A stretch of DNA of 64,000 nt from an uncultured Psychroserpens sp. (GCF_947500255.1 NZ_CANMRL010000003.1:434001-498000); one strand, 5' to 3'. Positions 15,732 through 24,194 are shown, numbered from the stretch's first letter. A program made the numbers and translations. Notes: generated by a model not told the origin, from the sequence alone.

Positions 15732-16110
15732 TTCAATTTTCTTAGCAAAATTTTGGGGATGGTATCTCCTGATATTCTTTTTTATCTTAAGTCTTAACCC
15801 AAAACGCATTAAGCAAATATTTAATGACCTAAATGATGAAAAATTTCTTATCATCTCATCATTTTTAGCAATTATAGTAGGCTTGGTAAACATTCAATTT
15901 CATAATATTTGGGACTTAAGTTATAAGCTAATCATTACAAGCATAGGTTGGATTTCGCTTATTATAGGCTTAGCGTTATTTATATTTCCTAAACCAACAG
16001 TTTCCTGGTTGGAACTAGCTAATATTAGATTTGTTCAGGTCATTTATATGCTTCTATTTTTTACAGGGCTCTTTTTACTTAATACGGCTTACGGTATCGT
16101 ACAGATATAG
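15724..16110 (+). CDS. Four-helix membrane protein, unknown function
   Basis: About 128 residues with four hydrophobic segments (FWGWYLLIFFFILSL, FLIISSFLAIIVGLV, LIITSIGWISLIIGLALFIF, VIYMLLFFTGLFLL). It overlaps the end of the preceding usp gene. Two starts are possible: ATG 15724 (8-nt overlap, chosen) and ATG 15706 (26-nt overlap). It is clearly cotranscribed with the usp gene. No family is recognised. Confidence 0.65.
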   Translation: MDNSIFLAKFWGWYLLIFFFILSLNPKRIKQIFNDLNDEKFLIISSFLAIIVGLVNIQFHNIWDLSYKLIITSIGWISLIIGLALFIFPKPTVSWLELANIRFVQVIYMLLFFTGLFLLNTAYGIVQI

Positions 16111-16118
16111 GTCAAAAC

Positions 16119-16161
16119 TGATAGATATCATTGCATGAAAACTAAGTTAAAATTATATTTA
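16119..16161 (+). promoter_or_regulatory. TGA-N6-TCA promoter for a candidate small RNA
   Basis: Operator TGATAGATATCA is at 16119-16130 and TATATTTA at 16154-16161, spacing 35 nt, exactly as in the protein-coding members. The only element downstream before the next promoter is a strong hairpin terminator. Confidence 0.72.
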
Positions 16162-16165
16162 TAGT

Positions 16166-16250
16166 GTCATTTTAGGGTGACTATCATATTGAGAGTGGGG
16201 ATTCTCAACTTTAAGAAAGCCAAACGCCTACGTTTGGCTTTCTTGGTTTA
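16166..16250 (+). ncRNA. Candidate regulated small RNA (~85 nt)
   Basis: Transcription from the promoter at 16119-16161 would start near 16166 and stop at the perfect 14-bp hairpin at 16213-16244. A second small stem (TGAGAG...TTCTCA, around 16190-16207) lies upstream. No convincing ORF fits; a GTG frame reads through the hairpin and has no ATG. Ends are estimates. The alternative is a leftover promoter from a lost gene. Confidence 0.55.
16213..16250 (+). terminator. Strong intrinsic terminator
   Basis: AAGAAAGCCAAACG (16213-16226), loop CCTA, then CGTTTGGCTTTCTT (16231-16244): 14 perfect base pairs. The 3' arm ends in pyrimidines rather than a long T-run, followed by GGTTTA. Confidence 0.8.
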
Positions 16251-16293
16251 CTTAATACAAGATAATTATGTATCTCACTAGTAAGTATTCATC

Positions 16294-16336
16294 TGATATA
16301 TATCATTGTTTTTACATCATCTACCGCTTAATTTTA
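16294..16336 (+). promoter_or_regulatory. TGA-N6-TCA promoter for usp pair
   Basis: Perfect 12-bp palindrome TGATATATATCA at 16294-16305, TAATTTTA at 16329-16336, spacing 35 nt. The inferred leader to ATG 16362 is ~21 nt. Confidence 0.78.
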
Positions 16337-16361
16337 CAATTAACACTTAAACTTTGTACAG

Positions 16362-17210
16362 ATGTTTTCAATACTTCTACCTACCGATTTCTCTGAAAAT
16401 TCAATGAATGCCATTACATATGCCTTGGAGTTTTTTAAATACCAAAAAGCACAATTCTATTTTATGCATGCGTATCAAAATGAATTTTATGATCATGAAG
16501 ACCTTACCTCTCGAGAGGTCTTTGAAGATGTTTTAAATACAATTAGAACCACATCACAAGCCAACTTAGAAAAATTATTAGAAGAGGTTAAAAGCATTGC
16601 TCCAAATCCGAGATTTACCTATCATACTATTTCATCGTATAGCACACTTGTTGAGGAAGCAAACTTAATAGCAGAAGCAAGAAACATCGATCTGATTGTA
16701 ATGGGAACAAAGGGCAAATCTGATGAACGTCATATTGTATTTGGAAGTCATACATTCCAAGTATTAAAATATGTGCAATGTCCTGTATTGGCCATACCAT
16801 CAAATTATACCAACACTCAGCCCAAACACATATTATTTCCAACTAACTATCTAATTCCGTATAAGCGTCGAGAATTGAAACTCTTGTCTGAGCTAGCAAA
16901 GTCATACAGGAGCGTCATAGATGTTTTATACATCTCTAAAAGTGATAAACTATCAATACGACAAGAAGATAATCAAGCATTCATAAAAAACACATTAAAG
17001 GATAATCAGGTTAATTTTTATCATGAGGACAGTAAAAAAATAGCCGAGACCATTAAAAACTATATAAAAGATAACAATATAGACATGTTAACTATGGTCA
17101 ACACACAACATTCATTTTTAGAAGACATGCTATTTCCTTCAACAATAGATAAGGTGAGTTTAGGATTGGAAATACCACTTTTAGCAATGCAGAATTCAGC
17201 ACGATCATAA
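16362..17210 (+). CDS. Universal stress protein, tandem UspA domains
   Basis: 282 residues. Domain 1 starts SILLPTDFSENSMNAITYALEFF and has a nucleotide loop GTKGKSDERHIVFGSHT that fits G-x2-G-x9-G-S. Domain 2 (HILFPTNYLIPYKRREL) is degenerate and ends with the family's NTQHSFLEDMLFPSTIDKV segment. First of a two-gene unit; the next usp gene starts 14 nt after its stop. Confidence 0.9.
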   Translation: MFSILLPTDFSENSMNAITYALEFFKYQKAQFYFMHAYQNEFYDHEDLTSREVFEDVLNTIRTTSQANLEKLLEEVKSIAPNPRFTYHTISSYSTLVEEANLIAEARNIDLIVMGTKGKSDERHIVFGSHTFQVLKYVQCPVLAIPSNYTNTQPKHILFPTNYLIPYKRRELKLLSELAKSYRSVIDVLYISKSDKLSIRQEDNQAFIKNTLKDNQVNFYHEDSKKIAETIKNYIKDNNIDMLTMVNTQHSFLEDMLFPSTIDKVSLGLEIPLLAMQNSARS

Positions 17211-17224
17211 TAAAACAAAGTATC

Positions 17225-18079
17225 ATGAAACATATTCTATTACCTACCGATTTCTCTGAAAACGCATGGAATGCCATTACATATGCCATTACATTATTTA
17301 AAAATGAGGATTCCACCTTTTACTTATTGAATGCGTATACTCCTGTTATTTATCATGTCGAATATGTATTGGGATATCCAGCTCAATTTGGCTTAGGAGA
17401 TGTGATAAGAACTAATGCTCAAGAGAACTTAAATGAGACAGTTTCGAAAATTAAAGAAGAATTTGGAACGAATCCAAAACATATATTTGAAACCGAAGCT
17501 AAGTTTGACACCCTAACATCTGGTATAAAAGCATTTATGGAGAAACACCCTATTGATCTGATTGTGATGGGAACCAAAGGTGCTACTGGCGCCAAAGAAA
17601 TATTGTTTGGATCTAATACTGTCCACGTATTTAAAGACATTAAATGTCCTATTCTAGCCATTCCATTTGGTTTCGAATATGAATCTCCTCATGAGGTTCT
17701 ATTTCCTACAGATTTAGAGGTAGATTATAATAAAACACACTTAGATATTCTTCATGATATAGCAAAGTCCCATCATTCTAGAGTTAACGCCATGCATATT
17801 TCTACAGGTTATGATATAACCGATTTACAAGAAAAGAATAAATCAAGTTTAGAGTTGATATTCAAGGACGCAGCATTTCTATTTCATGATATCAAAAGCA
17901 TGAATATTTTAGAAGGAATTAATGCATTTCAAGTGAAGTACAAAATTAATTTATTGGTCATGATTAATAATAAACATTCCTTTTTTGAAAACTTATTTTT
18001 CAAGAATACGATTAATCAAATTGGATTTCATTTAAATATTCCATTCTTAGTGATTCCTCCAAAAAAGATAAACCTATAG
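17225..18079 (+). CDS. Universal stress protein, tandem UspA domains
   Basis: 284 residues. The N-terminus HILLPTDFSENAWNAITYAITLF is nearly identical to that of its upstream neighbour, indicating recent duplication. The nucleotide loop GTKGATGAKEILFGSNTV is intact in domain 1; domain 2 (EVLFPTDLEVDYNKTHL) lacks it. No operator lies in the 14-nt gap, so it should be cotranscribed with the previous gene. Confidence 0.9.
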   Translation: MKHILLPTDFSENAWNAITYAITLFKNEDSTFYLLNAYTPVIYHVEYVLGYPAQFGLGDVIRTNAQENLNETVSKIKEEFGTNPKHIFETEAKFDTLTSGIKAFMEKHPIDLIVMGTKGATGAKEILFGSNTVHVFKDIKCPILAIPFGFEYESPHEVLFPTDLEVDYNKTHLDILHDIAKSHHSRVNAMHISTGYDITDLQEKNKSSLELIFKDAAFLFHDIKSMNILEGINAFQVKYKINLLVMINNKHSFFENLFFKNTINQIGFHLNIPFLVIPPKKINL

Positions 18080-18122
18080 TGATTTATATCATTTCATAGC
18101 CTAATTGCAAATCTTAATTTTC
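18080..18122 (+). promoter_or_regulatory. TGA-N6-TCA promoter for a usp gene
   Basis: Operator TGATTTATATCA at 18080-18091 begins right after the preceding stop; TAATTTTC at 18115-18122, spacing 35 nt. The inferred leader to ATG 18148 is ~21 nt. Confidence 0.75.
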
Positions 18123-18147
18123 AAATTATAATTTAAAACATATAGCC

Positions 18148-18978
18148 ATGAAAAAAAACATCTTATTCCCAACAGATTTTTCAGATAATGCTTGGAGTGC
18201 TATTGTTTACGCATTAAAACTATATGTCGAAGTTGAATGTAAATTCTATTTTTTACACTCTACGAAAATGAGCGTTTCAACAATGTCAAATTTTTCAAAT
18301 AAATTATTGAAGGTTATGTCTGAAAATGCCATGAAAGAACTTGTAGAATTGAAAACTATGGCAGAAGTTTCAAACGCCAATGCTAATCATGAGTTTGAAA
18401 TCATTTTAAGTCCTGATGACATTGAGACTGCTGTAAAATCATCAATAAAAAAACATCAAATCGACTTGATGGTTATGGGAACTAAAGGCGCAACAGGTGC
18501 CAAGGAATTTTTCTTCGGAAGCAATACCGTACGAATTATAAAAAAAGTGAAAGGCTGTCCTATCCTAGTGGTTCCAAACGAGTTTAACTTTGTACCGCCT
18601 AAGCAAATAGCATTTCCCACAGATTATACTAGATTTTATGATGATAAGGAATTAAGACCATTAAAGGATCTAGCAGACCTGTTTGATTCTAAGATCTTAC
18701 CTGTTTGTATTCTATCCAAAGACAAGTTGACAGATATCCAAGAGTATAATATGACCATGCTTAAAAACTATCTAGAACACTATAATACGAGTTTTCATTT
18801 CATGCCAAATTATGCTAAAAAAACAGATGAAATTAATGATTTCATCGCGTTATTAGAAATAGATATGTTAGCCATGATAAATTATAAACACAGTTTTATT
18901 GAGAGCATTATAAAAGAACCTATTATCAAAAAAATTGGGTTTCATCCCATAATTCCATTTTTAGTCATTTCAGAATAA
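18148..18978 (+). CDS. Universal stress protein, tandem UspA domains
   Basis: 276 residues. Domain 1 begins NILFPTDFSDNAWSAIVYALKLY and has nucleotide loop GTKGATGAKEFFFGSNTV. Domain 2 (QIAFPTDYTRFYDDKEL) is shorter and lacks the loop, ending with NYKHSFIESIIKEPIIKKI. It appears to be a single-gene transcript with its own operator. Confidence 0.9.
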   Translation: MKKNILFPTDFSDNAWSAIVYALKLYVEVECKFYFLHSTKMSVSTMSNFSNKLLKVMSENAMKELVELKTMAEVSNANANHEFEIILSPDDIETAVKSSIKKHQIDLMVMGTKGATGAKEFFFGSNTVRIIKKVKGCPILVVPNEFNFVPPKQIAFPTDYTRFYDDKELRPLKDLADLFDSKILPVCILSKDKLTDIQEYNMTMLKNYLEHYNTSFHFMPNYAKKTDEINDFIALLEIDMLAMINYKHSFIESIIKEPIIKKIGFHPIIPFLVISE

Positions 18979-18983
18979 CAATC

Positions 18984-19026
18984 TGATATATATCATTTTG
19001 CACCTTATATCTGTGAAGTACTTTTA
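18984..19026 (+). promoter_or_regulatory. TGA-N6-TCA promoter for usp and downstream gene
   Basis: Perfect palindrome TGATATATATCA at 18984-18995, TACTTTTA at 19019-19026, spacing 35 nt. The inferred start (~19031) rules out an upstream ATG at 18998 and supports ATG 19049 as the real start of the next gene. Confidence 0.78.
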
Positions 19027-19048
19027 CAGTATAAACATTAAAAATATC

Positions 19049-19903
19049 ATGAAGCATAAAGTTTTAATACCTACAGACTTTTCTAAAAACGCAATGCAAG
19101 CCTTACATTATGCTATAAAGCTATACGAAAATGACCATTGTGATTTTTATATACTCAATGTGTTTTCTGCGACCAGCAATATTATGGAAAGTTTATTAAA
19201 CATGGAACCTGGAAGCGAATTGTATGAAACTGCAAAACTACATTCTGAAAATGGGTTAGCTAAGGTATACGATATGATTGCAATGGGAGAATATGACAAT
19301 CCGAAGCATCAATTTAAAACGATTTCAGTCTTTAATAATCCTGTTACTGCTATTAAAGATGTAGTAGAGAAAAAAGATATAGAGATGATTGTTATGGGTA
19401 GCAAAGGAGAAACTTACTCAAGAGCCACTGCCTTTGGCAGTACAGCAATTAACGTTATGGAAAAAGTGCGTAATTGTCCGGTAATTGTTGTTCCGCAAAA
19501 TGCTAAGAAAATATTACCAAAAGAAATCGTATTTCCTACAGATTATAAAATCAATTTTAAACGGCGAGAACTTAAGTATTTGATCGACATCGCCAAAAAA
19601 TGTGATGCCACTATTATTGTTCTACATGTTTTAGAGCAAAACGAATTGGATAAAAATCAAAAAGAGAAGAAGCAATTACTTGAAGATATTTTAGAAGGCA
19701 CCAATTACAAACATCATACGTTACCACATTGCTCAATTGAAACCGCAATAACCATATTTGTTGAAAGTAGAGAGAGTGATATGGTTGCGTTTATAAATAA
19801 AAAACATGCCTTTTTTGGAAGTATGTTAACAAACCCATTGGTTAAAGATATCACCTTTCACTCAAGAGTACCCATTATGGTAATGCATGATTTAAAAAAC
19901 TAA
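19049..19903 (+). CDS. Universal stress protein, tandem UspA domains
   Basis: 284 residues from ATG 19049 (MKHKVLIPTDFSKNAMQALHY). An in-frame ATG at 18998 would add 17 residues that precede both the conserved domain start and the inferred transcription start, so I reject it. The loop in domain 1 is GSKGETYSRATAFGSTA; domain 2 (EIVFPTDYKINFKRREL) lacks a loop. Followed after 12 nt by the 135-residue gene. Confidence 0.88.
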   Translation: MKHKVLIPTDFSKNAMQALHYAIKLYENDHCDFYILNVFSATSNIMESLLNMEPGSELYETAKLHSENGLAKVYDMIAMGEYDNPKHQFKTISVFNNPVTAIKDVVEKKDIEMIVMGSKGETYSRATAFGSTAINVMEKVRNCPVIVVPQNAKKILPKEIVFPTDYKINFKRRELKYLIDIAKKCDATIIVLHVLEQNELDKNQKEKKQLLEDILEGTNYKHHTLPHCSIETAITIFVESRESDMVAFINKKHAFFGSMLTNPLVKDITFHSRVPIMVMHDLKN

Positions 19904-19915
19904 AAAATATTAAAA

Positions 19916-20323
19916 ATGAAACATACAGGCATCTGGTTAGATAAAGACAAAGCGCTCATTATTACCATTGAAAAGGAGCAAGAAACATTACAAACTATTC
20001 CATCTAATATAGAACATTACCGCATTCATGGTGGATCTGGAACACGGTTTAAAGGTGGTCCTCAGGATGTAGTGCAAGACAGTAAATATTTAGAACGGGA
20101 AAAGCATCAACTCAAACAATACTTTAAAACTATTGTTGAGGAAATCAAGGATACAGATGCATTAGTAATTTTTGGACCTGCTGGAACCAATGAAAAACTT
20201 AACGAAGAATTACAAAAAAATTATAAGTCTTTGAGTACAAAAATAAAAGGTGTGCAAAAGGCAGATAGCATGACAGACAATCAAGTCAAGGCATGGGTAA
20301 GACACTTTTTCAAGTCGAATTAG
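19916..20323 (+). CDS. Small eRF1/host-attachment-like protein, function unknown
   Basis: 135 residues. The N-terminus KHTGIWLDKDKALIITIEKEQETLQTI and the later DALVIFGPAGTNEKLNEELQ resemble short proteins related to the eRF1 domain-3 / host-attachment group common beside stress genes in Bacteroidota. The middle (HGGSGTRFKGGPQDVVQDSKYLEREKHQLKQYF) is charged. The assignment is by impression only. It is cotranscribed with the preceding usp gene and followed by a terminator. Confidence 0.5.
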   Translation: MKHTGIWLDKDKALIITIEKEQETLQTIPSNIEHYRIHGGSGTRFKGGPQDVVQDSKYLEREKHQLKQYFKTIVEEIKDTDALVIFGPAGTNEKLNEELQKNYKSLSTKIKGVQKADSMTDNQVKAWVRHFFKSN

Positions 20324-20351
20324 TTTTCGATATTTTATTAGTTAGTGAAGT

Positions 20352-20390
20352 AAAACTGCCATGATCTATTTGATTATGGCAGTTTTTTTA
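20352..20390 (+). terminator. Intrinsic terminator
   Basis: AAAACTGCCAT (20352-20362) pairs with ATGGCAGTTTT (20376-20386) around a 13-nt loop, followed by a T-run. It ends the usp/135-residue-protein transcript. Confidence 0.85.
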
Positions 20391-20398
20391 AGTCAATT

Positions 20399-20455
20399 AT
20401 GGAAATCAAAAATTTAGAGATTACCAAATTATCTGGTGAAAAGGTTATGATTTAA
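20399..20455 (+). pseudogene. Possible remnant of an ATP-cone domain gene
   Basis: An 18-codon ORF, MEIKNLEITKLSGEKVMI then stop. ITKLSGEKV resembles the opening strand of ATP-cone domains (ITKRSGEKVPF). Only this first segment remains before the Hsp20 promoter. Very short; could be chance. Confidence 0.25.
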
Positions 20456-20479
20456 AACAGTTAAAATAGAACCTCTAAC

Positions 20480-20522
20480 TGATAATTATCATTTCAAAAA
20501 ACACATTTCAATAGTACATTCC
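20480..20522 (+). promoter_or_regulatory. TGA-N6-TCA promoter for the hsp20 operon
   Basis: Perfect palindrome TGATAATTATCA at 20480-20491. The -10-like element TACATTCC at 20515-20522 is at 35 nt but less canonical. The inferred leader to ATG 20558 is ~31 nt. Confidence 0.7.
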
Positions 20523-20557
20523 AAACAGGAAATAAAGTATAACGAAAAATTAAAATT

Positions 20558-21010
20558 ATGTCACTTATCAAATTTAACAACAGAAATAGATTATTCCCTT
20601 CATGGAGTAATGATAAACTTAAAGATTTTTTAAGCTCAGATGATTTCTTTCATACAGACTTCTTTGAAGAAGATAGTCTTATGCCAGCAATGAATGTAAA
20701 AGAACACGATAACGATTACGAAATCGAATTTGCTGCGCCAGGCTTTTCAAAAACAGATTTCGAAGTTACAATCGATGAAAACATCCTTAATGTTTGCGGA
20801 GAGAAAAAGAAAGAGGAAGAGAAAAAAGAAGAAGATTATACACGACGTGAATTTAGCTATAATTCTTTCAAAAGATCACTTACATTACCAAAATCAGTTA
20901 ATATTGATCAAGATATAAAAGCCACTTATAAGGATGGTATTTTAAAACTAAATCTTAAAAAGAAAGACGAAGCAAAAGAAGCGTTTAAGAAAAAGATAGA
21001 AGTGCTTTAA
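20558..21010 (+). CDS. Hsp20/alpha-crystallin small heat-shock protein
   Basis: 150-residue ATP-independent holdase chaperone. The alpha-crystallin domain spans about 42-135: MPAMNVKEHDNDYEIEFAAPGFSKTDFEV, then FKRSLTLPKSVNIDQDIKATYKDGILKLNL with the family's A-x4-GIL motif. The C-terminal I-x-V motif (KIEVL) used for oligomer assembly is present. A lysine/glutamate-rich loop (GEKKKEEEKKEE) lies near 86-97. First gene of a three-gene unit. Confidence 0.93.
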   Translation: MSLIKFNNRNRLFPSWSNDKLKDFLSSDDFFHTDFFEEDSLMPAMNVKEHDNDYEIEFAAPGFSKTDFEVTIDENILNVCGEKKKEEEKKEEDYTRREFSYNSFKRSLTLPKSVNIDQDIKATYKDGILKLNLKKKDEAKEAFKKKIEVL

Positions 21011-21017
21011 TTAGCAA

Positions 21018-21056
21018 GAAAGCAGATCGCGGTTTGAGGGACTGAGTTCTGCTTTC
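21018..21056 (+). terminator. Weak hairpin between hsp20 and next gene
   Basis: GAAAGCAGA pairs with TCTGCTTTC across a ~21-nt loop, with no long T-run after it. It may attenuate or stabilise the hsp20 message rather than end it. Confidence 0.4.
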
Positions 21057-21074
21057 AAATATAAAGATGATACC

Positions 21075-21524
21075 ATGAAAACTATACAAACACACGCGCA
21101 TTATATTGAATGGCTAAGTGCAGATCAAATGCACGAGGCTTCCAAAGAGTGGCTTTCAGAATTAAACTTTATAAAAGATGAACACCGCTTCTTTGAAGAC
21201 CTAATTACAACATATACATCACAATTAATAGCTCCAAAACGGTTTTCAGATACGAAAGAGATTATTGATGAACTATATAAATCTCAAAAGCAAAACGACC
21301 TCCTCATTGAAGTTGTCAAAACCCATGAGAATGAACTACAAATCATGGTTGATGGTGTAGACCAAATCAAAGAAGAAAGTGCCTATACAAAAGCGCATAA
21401 AGGTCTGGTAGATATCATTAATGAGTTTTTAAAAGATTATAAAACCCTGAAAACTCAACTTTTTGATCTCATAAAAAATATGAAGAGAGAAGAAAAACAA
21501 GACCATCAAATTGATAAAAAATAA
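21075..21524 (+). CDS. Coiled-coil protein, unknown function
   Basis: 149 residues, helical and charged, with WLSELNFIKDEHRFFEDLITTYTSQL near the start and heptad-like stretches through residue 140. No membrane segment or signal. I do not recognise a family. It lies 64 nt after hsp20 and its stop is 10 nt before the next gene's ATG, so it is probably part of the hsp20 operon. Confidence 0.7.
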   Translation: MKTIQTHAHYIEWLSADQMHEASKEWLSELNFIKDEHRFFEDLITTYTSQLIAPKRFSDTKEIIDELYKSQKQNDLLIEVVKTHENELQIMVDGVDQIKEESAYTKAHKGLVDIINEFLKDYKTLKTQLFDLIKNMKREEKQDHQIDKK

Positions 21525-21534
21525 TGTTAGTATC

Positions 21535-22206
21535 ATGAAAAAACTACTTTACATATGTATTCTATTGCTATTAGCAAACTGTTCTTCAACACAGCTAGTA
21601 GATCATTGGAGAAATCCAGACATTGGTATTTATGAACCTTATAAGGTTCTTGTTGTTGGCTTAACTTCTGATTATGGAGCAAGAGATAAATTTGAAACGA
21701 AACTTAAGAATGAACTAGAACTTAGAGGCTCTGAAGCAGTTATGGGATTAAACGTATTAGATCAAACACCTAAAACGGATAAGATGACCGAAGATGAATT
21801 GATTGCCTTAGAAAGTCAGTTAATTGCAGACGGATTTGACACCATTCTATTTACAAAGATTATTGGTGTAGAAGACAAGATTAAGTATCGCAAAAATTAT
21901 AAAGGTCGAGATGAAACGTATCGAAAATTCAAAGATGAATATTTAATGTATCAGGATGTGTTTTTTAATCCGGATTATTACGAAGATTATAAGATCTATA
22001 AGGCCGAAACGTCCATGTATTGTATTTGCCCTACAAAAGATAGAGAACTCATATGGAAAGGTTATATCGATATCACAGATCCTGAATCGATAGAAAAGGC
22101 TGTAAATGATTATGTGAGATTAGTCATCGTTGTTTTAGAAGAAGAACAATTAATAAACCGCATAAATACTCAAAAAGAAGACATTAAGGACGCTGTTGTA
22201 AATTAG
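21535..22206 (+). CDS. Lipoprotein, unknown function
   Basis: 223 residues. The start at ATG 21535 gives a clean lipoprotein signal (MKKLLYICILLLLANCSSTQ, lipobox LANC); an in-frame ATG at 21511 lies inside the previous gene and would spoil the signal. The body has a Rossmann-like beginning (KVLVVGLTSDYGARDKFETKLKNELELRGSEAV) and IADGFDTILFTKIIGVED, similar in layout to DUF4136-like envelope lipoproteins. Last gene of the hsp20 unit. Confidence 0.75.
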   Translation: MKKLLYICILLLLANCSSTQLVDHWRNPDIGIYEPYKVLVVGLTSDYGARDKFETKLKNELELRGSEAVMGLNVLDQTPKTDKMTEDELIALESQLIADGFDTILFTKIIGVEDKIKYRKNYKGRDETYRKFKDEYLMYQDVFFNPDYYEDYKIYKAETSMYCICPTKDRELIWKGYIDITDPESIEKAVNDYVRLVIVVLEEEQLINRINTQKEDIKDAVVN

Positions 22207-22212
22207 CCAAAA

Positions 22213-23289
22213 CTAATTGACTTTTGCAAAATAATACAATCCAGAAGATGTCAAGTCTATCTCTTTTAAGTTGCGATATCGTTCAGCGAGTTCACTTCTT
22301 AATAACTTGTTTTTCATTGTCGTAATCTTCTTAAATTTAATTTCAAAGTTATATTTTTTCAGCAAATTTAAATGTGTAGAAATAGGCTCTCTGTTAATTA
22401 AATTAATGCCTCCAGTAACAATCTTCCATTCTTTGACACTGTAAGTCCAATGACCATTCCAAAGCTTAGATGTGTTTAATGATCTTAAATCTACAGTATG
22501 AGAAATGCAACCACCCTTCTTTAACCAACGATTCATTTTTTCATACATAAAATCTAGGTCGTTAATATGTTGCAAAACTGTATGAGAGCATATAAGGTCG
22601 ACCGTATGATCTTCAATGTGTTCTTTATCCGACCAAGGAATAATAGATCTCACAAATGTATTATTTGGATTATGAGGATGCTCTAGTTCATTTCTGATTT
22701 TTTCTATTCTGTCTTTCTCCAAACATTTCTCTAAATGCTCATTAGTCAATAGGTGATTTATAGAATTCTCTTCCCTGTTGTTAGAATTAATCTCCTTTTG
22801 AAAACGTTCTACCAATTCGTCAAAAATTCTCAAATTGGTGGAATCATTCCAAAATTGGGTTTTTTCCAAAGCATAAAATTTTGAGGCTCCTGACAACAAC
22901 GCTGAAAGACCTACACCCAAAGAATTACCAGAGCCAATTTCGATAACTACATCTGGAACACTGTCATTTAATTTACGCCAATTTCCGAAATGTTGCATCC
23001 AGATATTATAGCAATATTCGCTCTTACTAGCGGCATACTCTTTATTAATAAGAATACTTCTAGCTAAAGCAGAGTTATTTATAAAAAACTTAGCCGTAGC
23101 TCTTATCCTTCCTTTGAGATACCCTTTAGTGAGGCTTTTATATTTGTCTAACACAATGATATAGATTAATCGATTTACTTTTTTATTGGCAGAACCTTTA
23201 TCAGATAATGCCTCCATTAAGTAGTTTGATTTTATGAAGAATGTGGAGCTAATTTTATCTAAATTACTAAAAATAAAGCGGTTAGACAA
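22213..23289 (-). CDS. SAM-dependent methyltransferase
   Basis: 358 residues. A class I methyltransferase fold is visible in the middle: motif I VVIEIGSGNSLGVGLSALL (about 125-143), ALEKTQFW, then DLICSHTVLQHINDLDFMYEKMNRWLKKGGCISHTVDLR, typical of post-motif II/III. N-terminal ~110 residues are basic and helical. The substrate is unknown; similar proteins modify sugars or lipids. It lies 25 nt after the usp gene read in the same direction and is presumably cotranscribed. Confidence 0.75.
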   Translation of the reverse strand: MSNRFIFSNLDKISSTFFIKSNYLMEALSDKGSANKKVNRLIYIIVLDKYKSLTKGYLKGRIRATAKFFINNSALARSILINKEYAASKSEYCYNIWMQHFGNWRKLNDSVPDVVIEIGSGNSLGVGLSALLSGASKFYALEKTQFWNDSTNLRIFDELVERFQKEINSNNREENSINHLLTNEHLEKCLEKDRIEKIRNELEHPHNPNNTFVRSIIPWSDKEHIEDHTVDLICSHTVLQHINDLDFMYEKMNRWLKKGGCISHTVDLRSLNTSKLWNGHWTYSVKEWKIVTGGINLINREPISTHLNLLKKYNFEIKFKKITTMKNKLLRSELAERYRNLKEIDLTSSGLYYFAKVN

Positions 23290-23314
23290 ATCACCTGTCT
23301 ACACGAGTATAATA

Positions 23315-24172
23315 TCACTTTATATAAAATGATCCAGTATTCTCCATGACAAGTAATGGTACTTTTAAATTGAACGCAAAACTCTCAGCAGGATGCGTCA
23401 CAAATAATCGCTCTAAAAATGAATGTTTTCTACTCATCATAGTAAGCAAACCTATATCATTGTCATTAATATAATTGGTAATCACTTTGAACAGTTTATC
23501 CTCTTCAAGTTCTACAAACGAGTGATTAACTTTTGAAAAACAAGAGTCTAAATATGCTCTGTTATTTTCTTGATATTCGGTAAGATGCTCCGAATCCTTG
23601 ACATGAATAACATGCACATTATAGTTGTTGAGCTCAACCAAATTAATTAATGGTACGAGATCTTCAGAGTTATATGCTGTATAATAATTTGATGGAAATG
23701 CTACATCATTTATTTTTGAGTACGTATAGTTGTTAGGGATTGCTAACACTGGACAAGAACAGCGTTGAATAACTCTTACTGTATGTGATCCAAATAGTTT
23801 CTTGCTCATGGTTGAAGCGCCTCGTGTTCCCATAACAATCATATCAATTTGCTCAAGATCAATGAGCTGGTTAATCCCATCGATAAAATTGTCATAATCT
23901 ACTTTTGCTTCAAAATCATGCAACGTATTTTGATAGTCCTTTTTCAAAGTTCTTATAAGTGTCTTTACTTTTGTCTTCGCTGAGTCAATCAAAGAGTCAA
24001 ATATAGTCTCCGAAGGTTGCATAGCCATCAAATCATCTGACACAAATGATGACACTTTCTGAATATTTAGTACAAAGAATTTACAAGGTTCATTTTGATA
24101 AAAATCCATTGCATAACGAATTGCATTAAGGGAGTTATCTGAGAAATCTGTTGGTAACAATATCTTTTTCAT
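23315..24172 (-). CDS. Universal stress protein, tandem UspA domains
   Basis: 285 residues, the sixth double-domain Usp and the only one on the minus strand. Domain 1 starts KILLPTDFSDNSLNAIRYAMDFY with loop GTRGASTMSKKLFGSHTV. Domain 2 (DVAFPSNYYTAYNSEDL) lacks the loop and ends SRKHSFLERLFVTHPAESF. Transcribed from the promoter at 24195-24237. Confidence 0.9.
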   Translation of the reverse strand: MKKILLPTDFSDNSLNAIRYAMDFYQNEPCKFFVLNIQKVSSFVSDDLMAMQPSETIFDSLIDSAKTKVKTLIRTLKKDYQNTLHDFEAKVDYDNFIDGINQLIDLEQIDMIVMGTRGASTMSKKLFGSHTVRVIQRCSCPVLAIPNNYTYSKINDVAFPSNYYTAYNSEDLVPLINLVELNNYNVHVIHVKDSEHLTEYQENNRAYLDSCFSKVNHSFVELEEDKLFKVITNYINDNDIGLLTMMSRKHSFLERLFVTHPAESFAFNLKVPLLVMENTGSFYIK

Positions 24173-24194
24173 AATTAGTGATTTTGATGTTACT

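Noticed and set aside
16178-16285. GTG-initiated ORF through the candidate sRNA
   Set aside because: It reads through a perfect terminator hairpin, has no ATG or clear ribosome site, and no protein-like pattern.
18998-19048. 17-residue N-terminal extension of the fifth usp gene
   Set aside because: It lies before the conserved domain start and before the inferred transcription start at ~19031.
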